NCBI RefSeq assembly: GCF_964340395.1
Contig: NC_135549.1
Span: forward strand, 25,009,342-25,073,341
Length of the DNA: 64,000 nt
Direction: 5' to 3'
Origin: Glandiceps talaboti
Taxonomy: Eukaryota > Hemichordata > Enteropneusta > Spengelidae
The notes under the pieces were generated by a model. It did no database searches. It had not been told where the DNA came from and saw only the letters and a program-made list of their open reading frames with translations. A program made the translations under genes and the position numbers. Positions 1-16,269 of this stretch are shown here, piece after piece. Position 1 is the stretch's first letter; every line of letters starts with the position of its first letter.

Positions 1-272
1 GTATTTATGTAGTTAACCTGTTCATTTTTTTTCAAAATAAAAAAAAACAATGTTCACTAAGTTAGTACCACATACAAACTTACATACGACCTCGGACTTT
101 GATGAGCCAAAACAAGTTTTCCTGTTATGTGACATCATATCGTTTCCTTTGTCGATAAACACTCTTGCACTCTTGTGTAAGATTGAAAATAGAGGTCAAG
201 TCATGCGTGATTCTTACTTGTGACTTACACAGCTTGTTGGAAGACTAAATTGGTTGGTTCGTATGGTTGCAG

Positions 273-3916
<3,644 letters not shown>

Positions 3917-4172
3917 TGATCGTCGCGCCAAGGTTGAATTGTTCATTAGAGTAAGACATCTTGTTGTCCAATATTGTTATTTACATGTTTTTAAATCAAT
4001 ATGACATTACTTAAGCTAACTGTACTAATAGGTATTATTATTAAGTACACTATAATGCATACTGTGATGCTATAAGTATTATAATATATAACGGGTTCGA
4101 TTATAGTGACAGTGTCGGTTTTGTTGACAAATAATAATTATAATACGTAAGAACACAAGTAAATATGCACAA

Positions 4173-4178
4173 AATAAA
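4173..4178 (+). promoter_or_regulatory. Candidate polyadenylation signal of the ABCC gene
   Basis: AATAAA lies about 260 bp downstream of the transporter stop codon. It is a plausible but unproven 3' end signal; such hexamers are common in AT-rich DNA. Confidence 0.35.
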
Positions 4179-4456
4179 CTGCTAGTGAATCTGTACATAC
4201 ATGCATGCACGGCGCAATCACAGTCGAAGATACTGCAATGACTTATATAATTTAATAACCTTTGTTTTAAATGCTATATTTTATTCAAAGTAGTAAGATG
4301 TACATTATGGTTACTTATGAAATAGAATATCATATCTCATATCTGTTTACAATACATGCTAAATAAATAAATAATTAATAAATGAGGATATAATATAACG
4401 ATGTATTTTCGTGTTTTCTTAATTAAACGTTTTGACTCCTTATTAGAAGCCTTATA

Positions 4457-4457
4457 A

Positions 4458-4552
<95 letters not shown>

Positions 4553-4564
4553 CTTGTTGTTCTT

Positions 4565-4596
<32 letters not shown>

Positions 4597-4671
4597 TGTG
4601 GTGGTGGTGGTGGTGGTGGTGGTGGTGGTGGTGGTAGTGGTAGTGGTAGTGTAGTAGTGTAGTAGTAGAAT
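4457..4671. repeat. Compound trinucleotide microsatellite (GTA, GTT, GTA, GTG)
   Basis: About 215 bp of trinucleotide repeat moves from GTA to GTT, back to GTA and then to GTG units. It gives long homopolymeric open frames on the minus strand that are artefacts of the repeat. Confidence 0.9.
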
Positions 4672-6700
4672 AATTCATTATAGTGACATGACGTAAAGCA
4701 TAACAAATCTACAAAAAGAAGTTACAGTACACAACCTCCCAGCTGTCACCTCAGTGAATAATATTTAACGCACGGAGTGAGGAGCTTATTACAGTGACGA
4801 AAGTTTATGTACAAAGACAAAAACAGAAGCTATCTACTAATGTATAAGTTATCCCTTCTCTTTACAAATGCTTTTTTCTCAATAAACCTTGCCATAGTTC
4901 TCACGTTTCTGGACACCAAGTACATTAGTTTTTCATTGTCTGGCAAATCAGAGTAATCATCAAAATGTACTTTTGGAAGGTCTTCATATATTTACTACAT
5001 TGCAAAAGGAAGTGTACTTCACTTTCGACATTATCATTACAAAAGGTTCAGATTCTTTCAGATATTGGTTCACCTATGTAACGTCCAGTCTCTATACGAA
5101 AAGGTAATACACATGACCTGAACTGAGCCATTAAAGATTGTTGACTACGTGATAAGTTTATGGACACGTAAGGTTCAACACCGTAACTGGTTTTAAAACA
5201 TTTGTAGGTTCTTAGTTTTGGGTTATGATGTAAACATTCCCAAATATATTGATGGCGTTTAAAGGTCAATGGGACTATTAATCTGTTTTGCCTACTTTGT
5301 ATATGATTCAATCGATAAATATACACACATGACTTGTACACAAAATGATTATTTGGAAATATAACTTTGTCAAGCTTTTGACTCTAGAAATCAATGACAA
5401 GGTATTTTCCCAAAACATATCTTTGATTCGTACTGTATAAAGTTGGTTACAACTACTAGTTATATTCTGCCCTCTATTGTCACGTAGGACTACATATCTT
5501 GATATGCAGAAACAAGGATTATTCGTGAAAAGGAACACACTGTTAATCTGAATTTTGCAAATATAGTATGTACGAAGGCCTGATATATTTTTATTTGCAA
5601 ATATGATAATTTCTTTTCATCTTTTGGTTATCTCTTTCAAAACATGCACATTATACAATTGAAAATACTGCAACAAAAATTGTTTATCCACAAGGTTTTT
5701 GAATTGTCGCGTTTTAATCAACAAATATCAAAAACGTGTACGAAAATAAAACCCCCAAAAGATTTATGCTCTTCGCAAAATCATCAACAATGTGATTAAA
5801 CATGTAAAACAAAGTATGAGGGTAATTACTTGTGGTTCGAAAGGACGGTCATTCAATTCCAGTTTATGGTGCTGTATATCTATTTCCCCTTCTATGTAGT
5901 CGGTATGATGCCATAAGGCTCCTCCAACGACAATTCTTACAGACTTTGTGTGCCTTCTTTCAAGAGATTGTGTTTTTGAAGACATACAATTCCTATTTCT
6001 TTCTGAATGTTCGATAAAAAAACACAAGTACAAATTGCTGGCTGGTCTGTGATTTTATTTTGTATGCGTGTGTGTGTTTGTCTGTGTTTGTTTGTGTCCG
6101 TCTGTGTGCATGTCTGTGTGCGTGTCTGTGTGTGTGTGTGTGTCCTGTTTCGGAAGGTGTCGGTGATAACCATAAGGCCTTTATTACATAATAATAGAAA
6201 TAAGTTTCAGGCAATCAAACTACAAGTGTCCTATCATAAATGCATTAGAACAGAAGTGGCTATATTCTACGCCACGTGTCAGATCCGTCATTTTTTAATA
6301 TAAAATACTATACGTCTCGTTATTACATCCTGATGTATGAGCCGGACATACATGCTATTATTAGATACTGACTTGACCATGAATATGCTCCTCCCTCCAG
6401 TTTGTCAAGTTTGCGTATGCCACAATAAACAGTGACGTGCATATTGCTTATCCAATACGTCGTCTTGTGCCATGTTTGAATGGAACTGGATATTGCATGT
6501 CAGAGAAATAACATATTGTGGATGGACGCATGCACGAACGCACGCACTAAAGGACAGGCGCATTCTAAAACTCCGGGAAATAAAAAAAAGTAAAGTATGT
6601 ATTTCCAGAATTGAATGGCCATAATATCTGTGAATCACATATGACATTGATTAGGTGAACGCAGGTCAAAGTAATAGAAGAGGACACTAACAAATTCATT
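4672..6700. other. Intergenic DNA without a supported gene
   Basis: I see no exon-like frame with splice sites and no recognisable transposon protein here. A TG-rich tract lies at about 6064-6142. Short open frames on both strands have no family resemblance. Confidence 0.5.
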
Positions 6701-6715
6701 GGAATGTTCATTATA

Positions 6716-7543
6716 ACTATCCTTTATATAATTCAGATTAACATTGTGAATCTCTACATGTAAAAGAGTTATCCAATATCCTGCTTCAATTCGTATTCAT
6801 GTTATAGAGGTAAATGTCTTTGATTATTACATTCCACTGAATCAGATGTCTTTCAATTTCACGAATCACGGCAATTTTGTTTTCAGGCAGTCATGGCTCA
6901 CGGAATCGGGGAAGTCAATTAACATGGCCCTGTCACATGTAAGAGAAAATAAGATTCGTAAGAAAACCAATCCCCAACATAAAACCAATCCCTAACATTA
7001 CTGAACGCGTTGCTGAACTTAAAGGCATTTAGTTTAATACTGGTATTAACTTTCCGCCGATACATGCACATCTCATAATGCTAAACATCATTCAATATAC
7101 AACAGATTTGTAATGTATTCCATAATACTTAAAAAAAACTGAAGCAGGTGAAAAGGTTTGCACGCATTTCATAGTTCGCATTTGTGTCGTCTTTAGTGAA
7201 GCGACTGTTCTATTTATAACCATATTGAGGTTTGCCCATTATTAATATCAGTGGGACACCTAATGTTCCATTGCTATGTAAACGTAGACAGATTTAGTAC
7301 ATGCTATTGTGTCTACATTGTATCTAGACTAATACGTGGCGGGACTGGTAGCGGTAAATCGCTCTCTTCAGACTTCGTGCATTTAGAAGGTACAAATCAT
7401 TAATGTTGCTAATTTCACTTCAAAACAGACGAATTAGAAATCAAACATTAATCATCACGGTCAGCCTTGCTTGGATACCATATCGACATTCCTTACTCTA
7501 TTTGTCATTTTATTAGTTAATTATAAATAAATCGTAAATATTA

Positions 7544-7608
<65 letters not shown>

Positions 7609-7715
7609 CACGCGTCACTTCTTCGGTATGTACATATATAGTCAGTTGTCAAGTTGATACACCTCAATCACGTTTACATCATTCCTGCGATGAGATAGAG
7701 ATACTTTAGTATTCC
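6716..7715 (+). pseudogene. Decayed tandem-duplication unit 1 with ABCC Walker A exon relic
   Basis: This unit aligns by eye with the next one over most of its length, with shared stretches such as GTAAAAGAGTTATCCA and TCAAGTTGATACACCTCAAT. At 7335-7393 it carries GGACTGGTAGCGGTAAATCG followed by CTCTCTTCAGACTT, both identical to parts of the Walker A exon at 1250-1328. The 13 nt that separate these parts in the exon (1283-1295) are missing, so the frame is broken. The flanks do not match the introns of the live exon. An ATG trinucleotide microsatellite sits at 7544-7605. Non-functional relic. Confidence 0.7.
7544..7605. repeat. ATG/GAT trinucleotide microsatellite
   Basis: About twenty uninterrupted ATG units, present in the first but not the second unit of the 6.7-8.7 kb duplication. 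Confidence 0.9.
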
Positions 7716-8684
7716 TTATATAATTCAGGTGAACGTTGTGAATCTGTAAAAGAGTTATCCAGTATCCTGCTTAAATTCGTATACAGTGGTATAGAGTTAA
7801 ATGTCTTTGATTATTGCATTCCAATGAATCAGATGTCTTTCTGTTTCTATGTAATTTTGAATAAAGTAGTAACTAACCTTTGTGGAATTTAGGAATGTAT
7901 GTAATACATACTTTTATAATTAATAAGTTTGACGGAAAGGGAATCACGAGAAATAAATTGCAATTTCACGAATCACGACAATTTCTTTTAGTCAGTCATG
8001 GCTCACCGAATCAGGGAAATCATTCTCGCAAACCATAGCAGTTACTTCTTCTGCTACTGTGCCGTAAAAGAGGCCGTGGTTCGCGACGATGCAGGGAAAT
8101 CAATTAAGCAGACCCTGTCACATGTACATGTAAGGGGAAATAAAACTCGTAAGAAAATCAACCCCCACCCTTACTGAACGAGTTGCTGAAGAAAGAGCAT
8201 TTCGTTACTGGTATTAACTTTTCGCCGATACGTACACATATTATAATGCTAAAAATGATTCAATTTGCAACCGATTTGTAATGTATTCCGTAGTAATAAA
8301 AAAAACTGCAGCGGATGAAACGCTAAAGACTGTGATTCAGTATATTTTATTGTGTCTTTCTAGATTTTAATACGTGGCAGGACTGGCAGTGATAAATCGC
8401 TCTCTTCAGACATCGTGCATTAGAAGGTATACATCATTAATGTTACTAGTTCACTTCAAAACAGACGAATTAGAAAGCAAACATGAATCATCAAGGTCAG
8501 TCCTGCTTGAATACTATATCGACATTCTTTACTGTTCTGTGTACCTGTATTGGTTATTTATAAACAAATCATGTTTGATGATGATCTACACGCGTCACTT
8601 CCTCGTTACATATTCAGTTGTCAAGTTGATACACCTCAATTACGTTTACGTCACTCTTGCGATGAGATAGAGATACTTTAGTAG
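7716..8684 (+). pseudogene. Decayed tandem-duplication unit 2 with ABCC Walker A exon relic
   Basis: Second unit of the tandem duplication. The exon relic is at 8372-8428 and shows further change: GGTAGCGGT has become GGCAGTGAT, which destroys the Walker A glycine-lysine phrase. It keeps the same 13-nt deletion as unit 1. No open frame of gene length remains. Confidence 0.65.
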
Positions 8685-8689
8685 TCAAG

Positions 8690-9620
8690 CACACTTGAAT
8701 TAGAGAATACTTGTTATTTCACGACTGTTTGTTCCTAAATGTGTGAAACAAAGCGGTTTTATAGTGTTATACGAATTAAACGTAAAGGTGGAAATATTGT
8801 TAACTGATACTTGATGAACAAATTATATTGAAAATATGTACCATATATTTTTAACTAGTGTCCATGTGGTAACTATGTACGTGTACTCTACATTCTAACA
8901 ATGTCTCCACTTAACATATTACTGGTACACATATAGGAAGTCACCATTTTTCTAGAATTGGTGCGTTTAGAAAAAGTACACATAAGCTTATAACCACGTC
9001 ACTTTGTTCCCATACATTATCATGTTTATTACCCTCCTCAAACATGTTGTAAAACAGAAATTGTTTCTTTTGTTGATTATATGTTGTCTAGATATCGGCA
9101 TTTTTTTAAAATTTATCTTCGTGTTCGGATTACCATGAAAACAGTTTACAATCAAGGTCACGTATTTCAAATGGGCAGCCGGCCACTGATAACTAATTAG
9201 TTTGCAAACGCAAATTGCCTTTCATCTTTTATCGGTTGGATGTTTCCCTCTGTATCTGGGACTAATCCGTCTTTTTTCCGTCGTTAAAGCTACAAAAAGC
9301 TTAGAGACACCTGAGATCGTTGGTCTTTTTTGTCACAACTGTATACGAATAATTCGAATTCCATACTGAAAGCTAGAGCCATCCAAGCCTAGTTGTATAC
9401 GTACATATAAAAAGAATTGTGTGCTTATTCTGTTGACAGTGACTTATATCTAGTTATGCAATTTAAACGATATGTGTTATGCTGTCATGTCCCATCTGGT
9501 TTATCAACCAACAGGACTGTATTCTATTGTAAGGTGCTATTTCGGCGTCAGTATCAGTATGTGCAGACCATTATTTTGGTTTTTAGAGTGTACTAGAGTG
9601 CACTGTTGAAAGACATTTAA
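8690..9620. other. Intergenic DNA, no gene seen
   Basis: AT-rich sequence without exon-like frames or recognisable repeat proteins. It runs up to the MITE copy that precedes the LINE. Confidence 0.5.
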
Positions 9621-9995
9621 TAAGGCGTAAAAAATGTGTGGTTCCGATTACATTCAATTTTAAAATAGGTGGGGTGGGTAGATTTTTTATTTTATTTTTT
9701 AATTTTTTTTCATATGTGAGTGTCTAGTTCAGGTAGTTATGTTTTCTGTTGATTTCTATATTGTCTCTGTGTTATTAGCTTCTTCTCATCACATGTACAG
9801 CCATTGCAGATTGAAAGAACAGTTTTATATTGTCTTTTTCTGTTTCCGCATCCACTATGTCTTGCGAGACTTCACAATTTAGCGATTTTCTTCTTTTTTC
9901 TCAAATTTGTAAACAAAAAAAAGTTTAGGGTCGGCGTGAAAAACTAGGTGGGGTCGGGTAACCGGAACCAAACAACTGTTTTTATTTGGCCTAAG
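9621..9995 (+). mobile_element. MITE-like element, GGTTCCG family, copy 1
   Basis: About 375 bp with inverted ends: the left end reads TAAGGCGTAAAAAATG then GGTTCCGATTA, the right end reads TAACCGGAACCAAACA then TTTGGCCTAA. Internal sequence matches four other copies in the window, at 40.3, 41.0, 44.9 and 46.5 kb. It has no coding capacity, so it is probably a non-autonomous DNA transposon. It directly abuts the 5' end of the LINE remnant. Confidence 0.75.
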
Positions 9996-9999
9996 CTTA

Positions 10000-12900
10000 G
10001 CCAACGTTATTATAATGGTAATGCATAATGTAGTGTCAGCATAGAATTCGTTGTGACATGTGTGATTTATGGTCACACAGAAAATGTATCGACATGAATC
10101 TGCAGGAATACCATAGATTGTCGGAATCAAAGGCACCATGGATCTGTCGCAAATGTACTATTCCACAATTTTCAGACTCATTTTTCGAAGAAATTATTCT
10201 TGATCCTACCGAAACTTTTAACGACCCAAACATCAAACCTCTGTCAAAACTAGCAAGTAGCGGAATTAGCATAGCCGCTTACAACATCAATAGTTTATTA
10301 TGTCACCTGGATAACCTGCGGATAGCACTAATGGATTTCCCAACTGATATCATATGTCTTTCCGAAACAAAACTTGACAGCAGTATACTCGATAGTGAGA
10401 TCAAGATAGAGGGTTACAACCTAATTTCACGTAAGGACCGGAACCGTAGAGGAGGAGGAGTTGCTTGCTATGTTAAGTCATCTATTCCAGCACTTGATAG
10501 ATCACAGGATGTTCCTACTGGTCTTGAACTCACTCTCACAGAAATAAGACTAGCTTCATCAAAGCCCCTAATTGTAGGGAGTATCTACCGGCCACCAGGC
10601 CCAGTTCAAATCGATTGGTATAATGACGTAGAGAGAACCACCAGTGTCTGGAATAAAGTTAACATTGATTTCTTTCTATTGGGAGATTTCAACGTCGACG
10701 TCGTTAAGAACCCAGACTCGGCTATGCTATCCCACCTGGGCGACATCGGTCTAACTCAACTAATTAAAGAACCAACCCGAGTCACCTCAACCTCATCAAG
10801 TACTATTGATCTTCTGTTTTCAAGCAGCACTTCGATCAACCACAGTGGAGTGTATCCCCTAAGCATATCGGACCATTATATGATTTACTGTAACTACAGA
10901 GCGAAGCCACCAAAACCAAAGCCAGGATATATCAAAGCCAGGAACTTTAAAACTTTCAATAATCGACATTTTCTTGACGATCTTAGAAAATTTCCCTGGC
11001 TCAAACTAACATGTGCAACTAGTAGTAACATAGCTTGGAATGAATTCAAAAATTTCTTCAATTCAATCTGTGATATCCACGCCCCTTGGCGTATCTCTAA
11101 AGTTCGTGGCTACACTACACCATGGCTTACAGATGATATTAGAAAACAGATATACACACGTGACTACCTTAAAAGAAAGACTAGGTCTACAAACAATCAG
11201 AATTTATACGATCAGTTCAGAATTCAACGAAACAAACAGACAAAGTCACTAAATTATTGAAAGATGCAAAATCAAACTTTTATAACAGTCTAATTCTTGA
11301 AAGTATGTCAAAATCTGATAAGCTGTGGTCAGCTGTCAAGAAGTCTCTTCCATCTTCAAAAAATTCAGTAAAAACAGTCAGTCTAGAGGTGAATGGCAAA
11401 AATATCACCAAGCCTATCAACATAGCTAGAGCTTTCAATGACTTTTTTCACAACAATAGGCAGAAACCTTGCAAAACAATTTTCCATCCCTCGTCATACC
11501 TACTCCCCAACTAATCATAAACTTAACACCCCTTTCAAATTTAATCCTACCTGTGCTGAGAAGGTAGACTAATCATAAACTTAACACCTCTTTCAAATTT
11601 AATCCTACCTGTGCTGAGAAGGTAGAAAAACTGCTATGTAACTTGTCAATCAAGAAAGCTTGTGGTATTGACAACATGTCCCCAAAGTTGTTGAAAGCTG
11701 CTGCGTCAGTGATCTCCTGGCCGTTAGCTACTATATTTAATTATTCACTTCTGACAGGGGATCTACCAGACGATTGGAAAATTGCTAAGGTCTGCCCAGT
11801 TTATAAAGATGGCTCAGTCCTAGACACTTCAAACTATAGGCCCATTTCACTATTATCTGTTTGCCTGAAAAAGTTTGAGAAAATTGTCCATGATCAGTTA
11901 TACTTTTATTTAATTGCAAATAATTTCCTTTGTGTACATCAATCTGGTTTTCGTCCGTCACACTCTACAGGAACTGCCCTCATAGACGTCACTGATTACA
12001 TTCTAGAACATAATCACAAAGGTTTATACACAGGTGTCGTTTTTCTTATCATAAGAAGGCTTTTGACACCGTCGATGTTTCACACCTTTTGAAAAAGCTT
12101 TCAGACATGGGTTTACATGATAACGAATACACCTGGTTTAAAAATTACTTGTCCAATAGAAAGCAATGCGTATCAATCAATGGCGTAACCTCAGAGCTTC
12201 TTCCAATAGACTACGGAGTTCCACAGGTGTCCGTTCTTGGTCCGTACTATTTTTCATTTACATAAATGACCTCCACTGTCAGGTCAGTAATTCGAAAGTT
12301 GTGTTATATGCAGATGGCACCGCCCTCTTCTATGCATCAAAAGATGTTCAAGAAATTGAAAACAAGTTACAAGAAGACATGAGGTCAATCCATGATTGGT
12401 TAAACGCTAATAAATTGACACTGAATGTAAAAAAAAGACAAAGTGTATGGTATTCGGTCCGAGGAGGAAAATGTACAAGACTTCAAATAATTTGAATATC
12501 AAGATCAACAATGAAATCTTACAACAGGTCAGCACATTTAAATACCTTGGTATATGGTTTGACCCACTTCTCACCTGGGAATCACACATTGCCCATATAA
12601 GTGCTAAAATCTCACAGCGGTTAGGTACTATCCGTAGAATTAGGTCTGCTTTACCTAAAAAAACTGCCAAAATGGTGGTCAATTCCATGGTATTACCAAT
12701 ATTTGATTACGGGGATATCATCTGGTCTAACTGTACAAATAAGCTAATTTCTAAATTACAAACTCTACAAAACAGGGCAGGGAAGGTAGTCCTAAATTGC
12801 CACCCACAGACACCTTCAGTTAAAGTCAGACAAATTTTAGAATGGCACTCGTTGATAGAAAGACATAAATTTCACATTTGTTCGATGATGTACAAATATT

Positions 12901-13355
12901 ACCATAGTACTGTCCCCCCTATTTGTTACAATGCTTCACACCCGTTTCCAAAATTCATGATTATAATACACGTTTTAGTAAAGCTAGCAGTGTATATATC
13001 AAACCAGCTCACAATAACTATGCTCTCCGCAAATTCACTCACAAGGGAGGAAATCTATGGAATTCGTTACCTGAACATGTAAAGCAGGCTAAAACTTTTA
13101 AACACTTCAAAGACAATTACAGAGACATTTCTTCTGCCTAGCAGTTATTTTATTTATCTTGAGCTATAATGTCACAATGCATGTATTTTATGTCCTAATG
13201 TGTTTTAGTATTTGTAAGTGGACTTTTGTGTAATTGTTGATTTGAAGTATGAGGGCCTCAATGGAAAGAAGCCGACCCTGCAACGCTTTGCGTTGTTTGT
13301 AACGCTTATTGAGTTTTACCCTGAATAAAGATATTTTATAATAATAATAATAATA
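10000..13355 (+). pseudogene. CR1/L2-type non-LTR retrotransposon (LINE), 5' truncated and inactivated
   Basis: The open frame at 10058-11260 encodes a PHD-like finger (CDMCDLWSHRKC, completed slightly upstream of the first Met) followed by an apurinic-type endonuclease. Endonuclease motifs visible are AAYNINSLL, CLSETKLD, GSIYRPPG, LLGDFNVDV and SISDHYMIY. Reverse transcriptase sequence then continues in broken frames at 11257-11514, 11643-12092, 12166-12495 and 12447-13141. These contain NYRPISLLS, HQSGFRPSHST, KAFDTVD and the catalytic box. Damage includes a 58-bp tandem duplication (11511-11626), several frameshifts and a YADD to YADG change at 12316-12318. The 3' UTR ends in AATAAA and a TAA microsatellite tail near 13338-13353, as in L2/CR1 elements. 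ORF1 is absent. It cannot retrotranspose on its own. Confidence 0.9.
11511..11626 (+). repeat. 58-bp tandem duplication inside the LINE
   Basis: Positions 11511-11568 and 11569-11626 are two adjacent copies with one visible mismatch. Because 58 is not a multiple of three, the event by itself breaks the reverse transcriptase frame. Confidence 0.9.
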
Positions 13356-13742
13356 AAAAGTGTTACCATATAATGTGCTTCTCATATGTTCCTATCTTGG
13401 ATTGTGAGTTCACATAGCCGATGTTACGTTAACATTCTTACGGTGAAATATGCGTACACGTAGACAATTAGGAATGCAGTAATTAATTATAATCCCCTTA
13501 GACTGAAAAGTGTAATTAAATGTCGCAAGTTCATGGATATGTTCCCTGGTGTATGTTCCCCGAGAAAAGCTACATCTGCCGATCAAATTTAGCCATCTTA
13601 TTTAACGAAAGCTACTTTATACTGCTATCTTGCCTAATGCTTGGATATCTGTTACTTCTATCATTAAAAACATGCTAATAAGGATGAATGATACGTAAAA
13701 TGCAACTGCGCACACGCTCGCGTAATTCACACGGTTTGTGTT

Positions 13743-14036
13743 ATAAAAAAGTAGCCATATGGATGAGCTTTGTGTATTTATTATGGATTTGAAACAATTT
13801 CATCATGGCTTCCTACTTGAAAAATCAGTATGAAACAACATACTCCAAGTCCTTCATTTTGTAACTCAATAAATTGAAAAAGCGTAATTAATGTGTAAAA
13901 TATTTGTTATTGTATGTACAATAACAAACATTTTACACTTTTAAGCGTCTAGTATGAAGCCATGATAAAATTGTTTTTATAAATTGAAAGATCCAAAATA
14001 AATATCCAATCCTCATCCATACGGCCACTTTAATTA
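13743..14036. mobile_element. Palindromic MITE-like element
   Basis: About 290 bp of imperfect inverted repeat. The left arm has GTAGCCATATGGATGAG and CATCATGGCTTCCTACT; the right arm has their complements at about 13960-14036. The centre holds a shorter palindrome around TTATTGTATGTACAATAA. No coding frame. Confidence 0.7.
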
Positions 14037-14583
14037 ATAATGTGTCTTTTTTTCATGTGACAACCCTAGGTATCGCCGTAAAAATAATGTCGCCACAAAC
14101 TTATTTGACGTGAATTCCAAGTTAGGAACAGGTAAGGGTTAATGTTGTATTCTTTCACGTGTACAATTTTGAAATAAAACGGTATTTTTTGTCGATGTCG
14201 GCACTGCGTGCATTCTCACTAACATTATTGCCTTCGTTCAAAACGAGAAAAGCATAAAACAAGAGGGTTTGCTCCACTACAAATTCAAATCTAAATGTCA
14301 GAAACCAGACCAAACAACAATTATTTTGCATCCAATTACAGTATTTCCCCGTCTAAGAACACTCGCCAACTGTCTATAGGTAGCGCGGCGCACACTTCAA
14401 CTTGTACGGCTAACTACAACTTTGACCGCCATGATTTCATGAACTTGTTCCCGTCGACAAACTGCCGCTCACTTATTGCTTTAGCCAAAATTTGAACAAA
14501 AATAAATCCTGTAACGTTTTAGTGGTCGTAAAATCTATACATTGATATATCGACTTGTAACTTTATCATAGATATTTGTTGTT

Positions 14584-14645
14584 ACAATGCGTGGCAGGAC
14601 TGGCAGTGATAAATCGCTCTCTTCAGACATCGTGTATTAGAAGGT
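14584..14645 (+). pseudogene. Third ABCC Walker A exon relic
   Basis: A stretch almost identical to the relic at 8372-8428 (GTGGCAGGACTGGCAGTGAT, then CTCTCTTCAGACATCGTG) with the same internal deletion relative to the live exon. It lies alone, about 6 kb from the tandem pair, so it was copied after the deletion arose. Confidence 0.6.
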
Positions 14646-16150
14646 ACAAATCATTATATTATGTTACTAATGTTACTGTCCACGTCCCCATCGATGTGGG
14701 TAATACACAATAAACATATCGTCTGTTTACGATACACTGTAACATCTATTTTACGTCGAGCTTAACATTGTTTTGTAGCAATCTGATTAATATAAAATCT
14801 GGTGTAAAATTGCGGCTCAAATATTTTATTTACGTTACCTTGATTTCTTTGCATGTTGTCAGGGTTTTTTCTCTCCTTTATTGAGTGGGCGTCTCTGCAG
14901 GAAGGCAGTGGTCATGGACTCCTTGAACAAACGAAAAAAACGACAACGAGGAAGTACATGTAAATAAACCAAACCAGCCTTACTCAGACATCAGATTTTA
15001 ATCAGATTGCATGTGCTATTTTTACCTTCGTTTGAATGCAAGTAACGAAAATCACACACCCTGAAACAAAACGTCGCCTGGCTCGACAGAATCCCACTGA
15101 CATTGCTACATTTTATCGTCTGGCTAGACATAAATCTTATCAACAGCGTTTCATGGAGTGACAAACATCTTTGCCAATATACTTTCTGCATGAGCTTTCA
15201 TTATGGAGATCATCGCCAAATTATCGCGTCCCTGGTAAACCTTAAGGTTGGCGGGTTCTTTGATATTTTTGAGACAGTCAATTGACTAAAATGAATCAAT
15301 TGTAATTCAAGTTTTATCGTGACAGACGATAACATGTGGAAATATTAATTACATTTTTGTCGAGCCAGACGAGAAGATTTCACAACATCAAAGAGATATT
15401 TTCTCTAGCCAGACAAACAATTGTAGCAATGTTTAGGTGGGAATTTATATTTACAGCCCTGTCTGCAAGTCTCTTTGTCTGTTTGTTTGTTCTGCTTGAA
15501 TTACTGACATCAGGAATAGAGCTTATCCAATACCTTCCACATAGTTATATAACTACCCGATGTTGTTGGAAATTAATATTCGAGGTCTTATTCTAATTAG
15601 CCAATATGAAACAAGGTATATAATTGACTGGGATTTGTCAAAATGCATTCAATGACTAACGAAAATTGTTGTTATTATTCATGAACTTTGGATCAAATCT
15701 AATTGATTTCCAAAGTTAGTTTAAAAATTTGACTATTTTTATAGCAACGTTGCTCAAGTTTGCACTTGCTTTGGGCCAGACGTTGACTAAGTACGATATA
15801 GTGTAATAGTAGCAATACCCGGTTACAACAAATAATAACACTTGCATGCCAACAAGCTCCATTAGTCGGATCAGTAGATGTTTACACTCACGGCATAATG
15901 CGTTAATGTTGGCAAATAACTAGTGAGTTTGTTCTTGAATTAGCACGCTACTAATTAATGCAAAGCTGATAAAGTCTGATACGACAGTGATATCAGGTAG
16001 GAAATAGAAAAAAAAGCAGTGAGAGGAAACAGTGTTTTAAAACTTTATTTGAAATATACAGAAAATAATATTAGAAATTCGGAAAATCGCGATAACAAAA
16101 TTGAGTATTTGTCCTTTTCGCCGTGGTTAACCATAGGAACGGAACGGTAT
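14646..16150. other. Intergenic DNA, no gene seen
   Basis: AT-rich. Variants of CTGGCTCGAC or its complement recur at about 15075, 15119, 15360 and 15407, but I could not build them into an element. Short open frames here have no recognisable domains. Confidence 0.45.

Positions 16151-16269
<119 letters not shown>

Noticed and set aside
4090-4110. GGGTTCGATTATA resembling a tRNA B box
   Set aside because: No A box or cloverleaf around it. I found no tRNA or rRNA gene anywhere in the window.
4337-4706. Open frames of poly-Tyr, poly-Asn, poly-Gln and poly-Leu on the minus strand
   Set aside because: They are translations of the GTA/GTT/GTG microsatellite and have no splice or start context.
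15070-15420. Recurring CTGGCTCGAC/GTCTGGCTAGAC motif
   Set aside because: Copies are irregularly spaced and in mixed orientation with no common flanks, so I could not support an element or array.
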